64,000 nucleotides of DNA from contig DASTTY010000044.1 in NCBI GenBank assembly GCA_035759925.1, forward strand, positions 62,001 to 126,000, given 5' to 3'. The translations under genes and the position numbers were made by a program. The notes under the pieces were generated by a model. The model made no database searches, was not told the origin of the DNA, and worked only from the letters and a program-made list of their open reading frames with translations. Shown piece after piece: positions 58,691-64,000 of this stretch. Origin of the DNA: RHKX01 sp035759925 (GTDB lineage Bacteria; Actinomycetota; Thermoleophilia; Solirubrobacterales; 70-9). How positions within the stretch are numbered: the first letter of the stretch is position 1; each line of letters begins with the position of its first letter.

Positions 58691-59912
58691 CCGCTGCCGC
58701 CTCGTCGCGGCCGAGGTCGCGATCGAGGAGGCGGATCGCCTCGACCGCGAAGCGGGCGACGCGCTCGACCGCGTCGGGATCGACGGAGGCGGGGACGTCG
58801 GCCGGAGTGTGGTGGCCGGCGGAGAGCGCCTCGCCCGGCTCCCGGCAGGTGATCGCGATCGCCGGGTAGCGGTAGGCGCGGGCGACGATCGCCGCCGTCC
58901 CGCGGGCGTCGCGGATCGGCTCGGCGTCGTAGGCGTCCGCGCCGCTGTCGTGAGCGATCGCGACGGCCGCGCAGAGCTCGGCGAGCTTCGGATCGAGCGG
59001 GAGGCTGACCGCGAGGCCGCCGGAGAGGGCGAACCGCGGCTCGCCGCGGCCGACCGACTCGAAAGAGACGAACCGCGTCGCCCGGTCGAGCCCCTTGCGA
59101 TGCGAGCGGAGGAACGAGCGAAACCCCTGCATCGTCGTCTCGCCGCCGCCGCTGAGGACGACGTCGACGCGCAGGTGCGCGGGCGGATCCTCGTCGAGCA
59201 TCCGCGCCGCGGCGAGCACGGCGGCGACGCCCGACGCGTTCGCGTTCGCGCCGGGGGAGGCGGGGGAGAGGGCGATCTCGCCGAGCGCGAAGCAGGCGAC
59301 GATCAGGACCAGCGTCGGCACGATCTGCACGTAGTCGAGCCATCCGGCGTCGAGCCCCGCCATCCGGGCGCCGATCGGAAGCAGCAGGATCGCGATCGAC
59401 CAGAACCAGATCCGGGTCGGCGAGGAGACGACCGGCAGGCGCCGCGCCGCCGCCTCGTAGAGCCGGATCGGCAGGCCGACGTAGACGGCGCCGGTCCGCG
59501 GCGCATCGACGTTCGCGCAGAGGACCAGCCGCGGCGCATCGGCGGCCGCGCCGGCGGGCGCCGGCGCGATCAGGTTCTGCGAGGCGCGGCGGAAGAGCAG
59601 CCGCCGCAGCAGATACCAGCGGGCCGACAGATCGAGGTAGGCGGAGGTCGCGGCGGCGAGGACGAGCGCGAAGCCGACGACCGGCTCGCTCGGCGCGACG
59701 ACGCTGCCGACGATCGCGACCAGGCAGTGCAGCAGGTGCACGATCGGCCACTGGGGATGGACCCAGACCGGCTCGACTTCGGTCCGGCGCCCGCCCGCCT
59801 CGAGATCGGCCGCGAGCGCGTTGGTCAGCCGCCGCTCGGCGTCGGTCCCGGGCAGCCGACTCTCGTATCCGCAGATCGCCTCGATCCGCTCGCTGGTCGC
59901 CTCCGCGCTCAC
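58653..59912 (-). CDS. Membrane-anchored M28-type peptidase-like protein
   Basis: 419 aa from GTG 59912. Two hydrophobic helices (WPIVHLLHCLVAIVGSVV; VGFALVLAAATSAYLDL) and further helices (IWFWSIAILLLPIG; IVPTLVLIVACFALG) interrupt an M28-like domain, with SPASPGANANASGVAAVLAAARML (metal Asp-Asp region altered to Gly-Ala-Asn-Ala), GGGETTMQGF and AGHHTPADVPASVD (metal His). Some canonical zinc ligands are missing, so activity is uncertain. Overlaps the P450 3' end. Confidence 0.7.
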   Translation of the reverse strand: MSAEATSERIEAICGYESRLPGTDAERRLTNALAADLEAGGRRTEVEPVWVHPQWPIVHLLHCLVAIVGSVVAPSEPVVGFALVLAAATSAYLDLSARWYLLRRLLFRRASQNLIAPAPAGAAADAPRLVLCANVDAPRTGAVYVGLPIRLYEAAARRLPVVSSPTRIWFWSIAILLLPIGARMAGLDAGWLDYVQIVPTLVLIVACFALGEIALSPASPGANANASGVAAVLAAARMLDEDPPAHLRVDVVLSGGGETTMQGFRSFLRSHRKGLDRATRFVSFESVGRGEPRFALSGGLAVSLPLDPKLAELCAAVAIAHDSGADAYDAEPIRDARGTAAIVARAYRYPAIAITCREPGEALSAGHHTPADVPASVDPDAVERVARFAVEAIRLLDRDLGRDEAAAAIATGPAATSAG

Positions 59913-59968
59913 CGCCAGAGCATTACCGAGATCGCGGCGGCCGACGCCCGATGCTCCGCCGTGGCTCC

Positions 59969-59974
59969 TAGACT
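59969..59974 (+). promoter_or_regulatory. Candidate -10 box for tRNA-Arg
   Basis: TAGACT lies 9 bases before the tRNA 5' end. Confidence 0.4.
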
Positions 59975-59983
59975 CGTCGGCGA

Positions 59984-60057
59984 GCCCCCGTAGCTCAGCT
60001 GGATAGAGCGCCGGCCTTCTAAGCCGGATGTCGCAGGTTCGAATCCTGCCGGGGGTA
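59984..60057 (+). tRNA. tRNA-Arg (anticodon TCT)
   Basis: 74 nt clover-leaf: acceptor GCCCCCG pairs with CGGGGGT (one G-U at the end), D-arm TAGCTCAGCTGGATAGAG, anticodon stem CCGGC/GCCGG with loop CTTCTAA (anticodon TCT, reading AGA), and T-arm GCAGG-TTCGAAT-CCTGC. CCA is not encoded. It lies 4 bases from the stop of the convergent membrane protein gene. Confidence 0.96.
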
Positions 60058-60061
60058 TCAG

Positions 60062-60619
60062 CTACGGAAGGCTGTAGTCGTCGAAGTACCAGAGCGCGCT
60101 CGTGTACCAGAGCACGGCGACCAGCACGACCAGCGTGCCTCCGGCTAACGGCAGCGCCCAGCCGGGCAACCGGCGGGCACGGACGATGATCAGCTTGGCG
60201 GCAGCGGCGCCGTAGAGGAAGCAGCCGGCCAGGGAGTGCACGGCGATCCGGGCGTCGATCTTCTCCTGTACGCCGTAGGCGAAGGCACAGTGATAGGCGA
60301 TCGGGAGCGTGACGAGCAGGGCCACGATCCCGATCGCGCGATGGACGTTCGCCGTCCGCGAACCGGCGACCGGCATTCCCGGGAGCCTGCCGTACATCCA
60401 CGAGGCCAGCCCGAGCTGCAATACGGCCAGTGCCAGCACGCCCGTTGCCAGCCACGACTTCAGCGAAACGGTGTCGACCGCCGTCCGTCCGAACAGGGCC
60501 GTGCCCGAATAATCGGGAACGTGCTCGGTGCCGAATGCGTACAGGCCCGCCGCGATGGCCAAGGCGACGCTGAACGGGAGCAGGAGCCTGGCGGGCGACT
60601 CCAGCCTCGCTGAGCTCAC
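60062..60619 (-). CDS. Heme-type membrane protein, DUF6529-like
   Basis: 185 aa. Five hydrophobic helices; His residues in the second-helix end and later helices (ANVHRAIG, AYHCAFAYG, AVHSLAG) are arranged like cytochrome b561-type heme ligands. After a short YSGTALFG loop, the protein has no other domain. It may carry electrons across the membrane. A 17-residue open frame with its own ribosome binding site ends 4 bases upstream of the GTG start at 60619. Confidence 0.65.
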   Translation of the reverse strand: MSSARLESPARLLLPFSVALAIAAGLYAFGTEHVPDYSGTALFGRTAVDTVSLKSWLATGVLALAVLQLGLASWMYGRLPGMPVAGSRTANVHRAIGIVALLVTLPIAYHCAFAYGVQEKIDARIAVHSLAGCFLYGAAAAKLIIVRARRLPGWALPLAGGTLVVLVAVLWYTSALWYFDDYSLP

Positions 60620-60623
60620 TTCG

Positions 60624-60677
60624 TCACCGTCGTCGACCCGGCCACGATTGCTGCTGGATCATCGGCTTCACCTTCAT
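60624..60677 (-). CDS. Possible 17-aa leader peptide upstream of the membrane protein
   Basis: ATG 60677 is preceded by GAGGAG six bases upstream and encodes MKVKPMIQQQSWPGRRR, ending at 60624, 4 bases before the next start. The spacing suggests translational coupling or an attenuating upstream ORF. No homology is recognisable at this length. Confidence 0.35.
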   Translation of the reverse strand: MKVKPMIQQQSWPGRRR

Positions 60678-60758
60678 GGGCGGCTCCTCGCCCCGGATGC
60701 GGGTGCTGGATGGTCTACCACTCCGCACGCCGGGGCTCAAGCCGAGGAACCACGGCAA

Positions 60759-60764
60759 TAACCT
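60759..60764 (+). promoter_or_regulatory. Candidate -10 box for the S15 hydrolase
   Basis: TAACCT lies 6 bases before the ATG at 60771. Confidence 0.4.
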
Positions 60765-60770
60765 GCCGGG

Positions 60771-62477
60771 ATGAGTCGCGAGACGGGTCCGGCACCGAGC
60801 GTCCCCAACTCGACGTCGGCCCGGACGCGACTGCTCAGCGAGATCGCCGGCCGCCTGATGCGGCTGCCGGCACCGGCGAGCCGGGAGATCGCCGTCGAGC
60901 GCGAGCTGCCGGTGCCGATGGACGACGGTGTCGTCCTGCTCGCGAACCGCTACGTGCCGGCGGGCGCCGGCGAGGCGATGCCGACCGTCCTCGTCCGCTC
61001 GCCCTACGGCCATGACGACGCGGTCGGCTTTTTATTCGGGCGCCTGCTCGCCGAACGCGGGCTTCAGTCCGTCGTCCAGAGCGTCCGCGGGACGTTCGGG
61101 TCGGGCGGCGAGCTCGATCCGTTCAACGAACGGGCCGATGGTCTCGCGACGATCCGCTGGTTGCGTGCGCAGCCGTGGCACGAGGGCGGCATCGGGACGA
61201 TCGGCCCCAGCTACCTGGGGATCGTCCAGTGGGCGGTCGCCGATTCGGTCGACGCGATGTCGCCGTCGGTGACGGCGTCGCAGTTCCACGGCATGGCATA
61301 CGGCGGTGGCAGCGTCTCGCTGGCCAGCGCGATCTCGTGGATGTTCATGCTCGAGGTCCAAGAGCGCCGCCTCGCTCCGCTTCTGATCGCACTCGGCTTG
61401 CGCCGCAAGCTTCCGCGCCTCTACGAGGAGATCCCGCTTACGAGTGTCGAGGACTGGAACCTCGGCGGGCGATTCCCGGTCACGGAATGGATGCGGGAGA
61501 TGGCGCCCGACAGCCCCTACTGGGCGGCACGCGACTACTCGTCCTCGGTCGGCGAGGCCACCGAGCCGGTGCAGTTGATCGGCGGCTGGTTCGACATCTT
61601 CCTGCCCTGGCAGATCGAGGACTACCGGGCGCTCCGCGCCGCCGGGCGCGATCCGCAGCTCGTCGTGGGCCCCTGGACCCATCTCTCACCGGCGCTGGCC
61701 GGCTTCAGCCTGCGCGAAGGGATCGGCTGGATGCGCGCCCATCTGCTCGGCGACGACAGGATGCTCAACCCGATTCCGGTCCGCGCCTACCTGAACGGCG
61801 CCGACCGGTGGCTCGAGCTCGAGGACTGGCCACCGCCGGGCGCCGTCGACGTGGATCTCTACCTGCAGCCGGAAGGCGGGCTCGGCGAGGAGCCGCCGAG
61901 CTCTCCCGCCGCGCCGAGCCGCTACCGCTATGACCCCGCCTCGCCGACGCCGGCCGTCGGCGGTCCGGTGCTGGCCGAGCGTGACCCGGTCAGCGACAAT
62001 CGCCCGCTCGAAGCCCGCGACGACGTGATCGTCTTCACCGGCGCGCCGCTCAGCAGGGCCCTCGACGCGGCCGGCCCGGTCTCCGCCGACATCCACTTCC
62101 GCGCGAGCAGGGACGACGCCGACCTCTTCGTCCGCCTCTGCGAGGTCGAGCCAGACGGCGCCTCGTGGAACGTCTGCGACGCCCTGATCCGCCTCGTCCC
62201 CGACGCGCCGCCCCGCGATGCCGACGGTGTCGCCCGCGTCCGGTTCGAGCTCTGGCCGACGGCCCATCGCTTCGCCCGCGGCAACCGGATCCGCGTCCAG
62301 GTCTCCAGCGGCGCGCACCCCCGCTACATACGCAACCCCGGCACCGGCGAGGATCCTCTGCGCGCGACCCGCCTGCTCGATTCCGACCAGGAGATCTTCC
62401 ACGACCCCGACCGTCCCTCCTCGGTGCGCCTGTGGCGCCTCCCGGACGGCGCCCACCGATCCGGCGCCGCTCACTGA
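60771..62477 (+). CDS. X-Pro dipeptidyl-peptidase/CocE-family hydrolase
   Basis: 568 aa. The S15/CocE alpha/beta-hydrolase features are VQSVRGTFGSGGELDPF, GTIGPSYLGIVQW with the nucleophile Ser (about 146), GGWFDIFLPWQ (Asp) and PWTHLSP (catalytic His). The C-terminal galactose-binding-like jelly roll spans about 330-560. These enzymes cleave Pro-containing dipeptides or esters such as cocaine and acyl-glutarate. No signal peptide is seen, so it acts in the cytoplasm. tRNA-His follows 35 bases downstream. Confidence 0.9.
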   Translation: MSRETGPAPSVPNSTSARTRLLSEIAGRLMRLPAPASREIAVERELPVPMDDGVVLLANRYVPAGAGEAMPTVLVRSPYGHDDAVGFLFGRLLAERGLQSVVQSVRGTFGSGGELDPFNERADGLATIRWLRAQPWHEGGIGTIGPSYLGIVQWAVADSVDAMSPSVTASQFHGMAYGGGSVSLASAISWMFMLEVQERRLAPLLIALGLRRKLPRLYEEIPLTSVEDWNLGGRFPVTEWMREMAPDSPYWAARDYSSSVGEATEPVQLIGGWFDIFLPWQIEDYRALRAAGRDPQLVVGPWTHLSPALAGFSLREGIGWMRAHLLGDDRMLNPIPVRAYLNGADRWLELEDWPPPGAVDVDLYLQPEGGLGEEPPSSPAAPSRYRYDPASPTPAVGGPVLAERDPVSDNRPLEARDDVIVFTGAPLSRALDAAGPVSADIHFRASRDDADLFVRLCEVEPDGASWNVCDALIRLVPDAPPRDADGVARVRFELWPTAHRFARGNRIRVQVSSGAHPRYIRNPGTGEDPLRATRLLDSDQEIFHDPDRPSSVRLWRLPDGAHRSGAAH

Positions 62478-62493
62478 CGCGCGCCGGGCAAGC

Positions 62494-62499
62494 TAGATT
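62494..62499 (+). promoter_or_regulatory. Candidate -10 box for tRNA-His
   Basis: TAGATT lies 14 bases upstream of the mature tRNA-His 5' end. Confidence 0.4.
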
Positions 62500-62513
62500 G
62501 GGGACCACGCGCG

Positions 62514-62586
62514 GTGGGCGTAGCTCAGTTGGTAGAGCTCCTGGTTGTGGTCCAGGCGGTCGCGGGTTCGAGTCCCGTCGCTCACC
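62514..62586 (+). tRNA. tRNA-His (anticodon GTG)
   Basis: 73 nt, with acceptor GTGGGCG pairing with CGCTCAC, discriminator C73 and a G at position -1 (62513), both identity elements of tRNA-His. D-arm TAGCTCAGTTGGTAGAG, anticodon loop TTGTGGT (GTG) between CCTGG and CCAGG, T-arm GCGGG-TTCGAGT-CCCGT. Confidence 0.97.
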
Positions 62587-62591
62587 CCTGA

Positions 62592-62629
62592 GGGGGATTC
62601 GGCTTTCCAAGGAAGGAAGCCCGACCCCC
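62592..62629 (+). terminator. Hairpin after tRNA-His
   Basis: GGGGG...GGCTTTCC on the left pairs with GGAAGCC...CCCCC on the right. The stem is strong but has no following T-run, so intrinsic termination is uncertain. Confidence 0.45.
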
Positions 62630-62688
62630 GGTCATGAACCCAGTTCGATAGAAGCATCCTTCCTGGTTCACGCGTGGAGCGAAGCTGA

Positions 62689-63171
62689 TGCGGCGCCAAC
62701 CATCACGGGTGCGGGAGCGTCAGCGCTGTCGAGAACGTCAACGCAACCAAGGTCGGCGTAGGCCGTCCGTGGGGCCGGCAGCGCACCATTCAGTTGGGTC
62801 CATTCACGACCGGCGGGCGGTTTCACACGACCACCGAGAACCCGCCGGGTGTCCTGATCTGCACAGAGCTGCGGGTCATTTTCAACGCCGGGAACCAGAT
62901 CGTTTCCTCGGCACCGTTCGGAGATATCGGCCTGGCTCTCGATACCTACGACATCACCATGGGCGGTGGTACGGCGATGCTGGCCGGGCGCAAATGCCGA
63001 AGCATCGACGCATACAGGGCAGGCATCAGCGTGAAACCCGACAACGCGTTCATCGACTCCGGTCGCAGCGCAATCGACAAGATCACGATCAAGACGAGGA
63101 CCACCCTGTATTTCTGGGCCCAGTACTACTTCACGACACCCTGGGCCAAGGACACCATCGGGTTCGGCTGA
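62689..63171 (+). pseudogene. Open frame without credible start, probably 5'-truncated gene
   Basis: The frame is open from the TGA at 62686-62688 to 63171. The first possible initiators are TTG codons such as 62794, none with a ribosome binding site. The translated C-terminal part, MGPFTTGGRFHTT to DKITIKTRTTLYFWAQYYF, is well structured with beta-strand character, and its codon use is coding-like. It is shorter on GC than its neighbours and lies directly 3' of tRNA-His. The family is not recognised. A remnant of an integrated element or a deletion scar is plausible. Confidence 0.4.
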
Positions 63172-63266
63172 GAGGTTCTGGAGTTCGGCGGAGCTGGGAA
63201 AGCTCCCGCCCGGGCCGATCGACACGCGCACGTCGATTGCCCCTATTCGGGTAGTGGGGCCGACGG

Positions 63267-63272
63267 TAGGAT
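63267..63272 (+). promoter_or_regulatory. Candidate -10 box for the DUF2510 gene
   Basis: TAGGAT lies 7 bases before the ATG at 63280. Confidence 0.45.
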
Positions 63273-63279
63273 CGCCACG

Positions 63280-63687
63280 ATGGGGATGGCAGACCGCGGT
63301 TGGTACCCGGATCCTCAACCTGAGGGAGATTCGGGGTTGCGCTATTGGGACGGGCAGCATTGGACCGCTCAGACGCGCCCGTCGCCGGATTCGAACGTCG
63401 CAGCGACCCCGCCGAAAGCCGAAGGGCCGACGGAACGACTGATCGTGACTCGCGAGGTGCCCGGCCGCGGTCCTGTTCGCCTTCATCCCGCGATCTGGAT
63501 TCTGCTCGGGGTGGCGACGCTCGGGATCCTCTTGGGAGCCGCCGAGCAGCATGATCAGACCTGTTACAGCAAGGCGGCGGTCCAGGCGGTGAGTGGAAAC
63601 CGCGAGCTGGAGGGGTGCCTTCTCCTGCCTTGGAACGACGCCGTCGCGCCGCCGATGGTTCCGAAGAGCTCCGACAGGCGCCGATGA
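63280..63687 (+). CDS. DUF2510 membrane protein
   Basis: 135 aa. The N-terminal GWYPDPQPEGDSGLRYWDGQ... with W at the end matches the short DUF2510 motif (GWYxDP...RYWDGxxWT), which is near-exclusive to Actinobacteria. A membrane helix (IWILLGVATLGILLG, about 70-90) is followed by a tail with two cysteines (QTCYSK and EGCLLL) expected outside. An internal ATG at 63286 is an alternative start. The role of DUF2510 is unknown, but it often sits on membrane proteins. Confidence 0.85.
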   Translation: MGMADRGWYPDPQPEGDSGLRYWDGQHWTAQTRPSPDSNVAATPPKAEGPTERLIVTREVPGRGPVRLHPAIWILLGVATLGILLGAAEQHDQTCYSKAAVQAVSGNRELEGCLLLPWNDAVAPPMVPKSSDRRR

Positions 63688-63727
63688 TTCTCACCGCCGT
63701 CACGTGTCTTCGGTGGTAGAGCGGGTA

Positions 63728-63743
63728 GCGACCATCTGGTCGC
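63728..63743. promoter_or_regulatory. 16-bp palindrome upstream of the DUF899 gene
   Basis: GCGACCA-TC-TGGTCGC is a perfect 7-2-7 inverted repeat centred 44 bases before the ATG at 63780, the position of an operator or leader hairpin. Confidence 0.5.
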
Positions 63744-63779
63744 CCCAGCGGAGAGAAAACCACAGCTGAGGAGATGACG

Positions 63780-64000
63780 ATGTCCGAGCACAACGTGGGA
63801 ACCCGTGAGGAATGGCAGACGGCACGGGATGAGCTTGCGACGCTCGAGGCCCGGCACGCCGAGCTGAACGAGGAGATCAAGAAGAAGCGGCTGGAGTTGC
63901 CGTGGGTGCCGGTCGAGAAGGAGTACGAGTTCGACACCGAGGACGGCAGGAAGTCCCTGGCCGAGCTCTTCGACGGCCGCTCGCAGCTACTGGCCTACAA
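63780..64000 (+). CDS. DUF899-family thioredoxin-like protein (partial)
   Basis: The first 73 residues are present; the gene runs off the right edge. The start is taken as ATG 63780, since GAGGAG (63768-63773) is 6 bases upstream; an ATG at 63774 touches the ribosome binding site. EWQTARDELATLEARHAELN and FDTEDGRKSLAELFDGRSQL are typical of the DUF899 family, thioredoxin-fold proteins of unknown reaction. The usual redox region is beyond the window. Confidence 0.75.
   Translation, partial: MSEHNVGTREEWQTARDELATLEARHAELNEEIKKKRLELPWVPVEKEYEFDTEDGRKSLAELFDGRSQLLAY

Noticed and set aside
62514..64000. Prophage or genomic island at tRNA-His
   Set aside because: No integrase, no direct repeat of the tRNA end and no phage genes within view. 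Only a truncated frame remains, so the claim is kept as a possible scar.
1..64000. rRNA genes, origin of replication or DnaA boxes
   Set aside because: Nothing resembling rRNA, dnaA/dnaN context or clustered DnaA boxes was seen.

Overview
The window is a GC-rich (about 70%), densely coded stretch of chromosome with GTG/TTG starts, stop-start overlaps and a complete coenzyme F420 biosynthesis set. It also carries FHA-domain and Ser/Thr-kinase signalling, a DUF2510 protein and a DtxR regulator. This points to an actinobacterium. The mix of F420, the ethylmalonyl-CoA pathway and FHA/Hsp70-like signalling would fit Thermoleophilia/Solirubrobacterales, but that placement is inference. No phage, transposase, integrase or CRISPR array was seen.

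Layout. 1-600: incomplete lipoprotein gene. 617-9965: a phospho-signalling cassette with two divergent operons. One encodes an Hsp70-like membrane protein with a Cys-rich outer domain and an FHA-HtrA protease; the other a triple-FHA ABC exporter and a tandem kinase fused to a degenerate dynamin-like GTPase. 9973-13100: CBS/DRTGG pyrophosphatase, then an orphan P-loop ATPase preceded by a palindromic operator array and a 150-bp nested palindrome. 13108-31385: genes for five steps of the ethylmalonyl-CoA pathway (malyl-CoA lyase, acyl-CoA dehydrogenase, MaoC hydratase, ethylmalonyl-CoA mutase, crotonyl-CoA carboxylase/reductase), interspersed with an M42 peptidase, ClpS, a LysR regulator, a fatty-acid hydroxylase-type membrane enzyme and a two-component system. 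31464-38854: MarR/MFS efflux pair, glycine-rich surface protein, coiled-coil PD-(D/E)XK-like protein, FMN hydroxyacid oxidase and YgfZ.

38953-43314: a tightly coupled metal operon (multicopper oxidase, ZIP, DtxR, NRAMP). 43351-44921: two small proteins and an aquaporin-type channel. 44994-50275: F420 genes, with fbiC facing a four-gene npdG-cofD-cofC-cofE operon. 50302-56560: thioesterase, HMG-CoA-lyase-like enzyme, small proteins, 3-hydroxyacyl-CoA dehydrogenase, DivIVA-like protein and an acyl-CoA carboxylase beta subunit. 56586-64000: flavodoxin-like reductase, P450, M28 peptidase, tRNA-Arg(TCT), heme-type membrane protein, S15 hydrolase, tRNA-His(GTG), a truncated frame, a DUF2510 protein and the start of a DUF899 gene.

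Metabolically, 3-hydroxybutyryl-CoA dehydrogenase, Ccr, Ecm, Mcd, Mch, Mcl and propionyl-CoA-type carboxylase together suggest acetyl-CoA assimilation through ethylmalonyl-CoA rather than a glyoxylate shunt. A window-wide regulatory signature is a TANNNT -10 box 6-9 bases before the start codon, implying many leaderless mRNAs.
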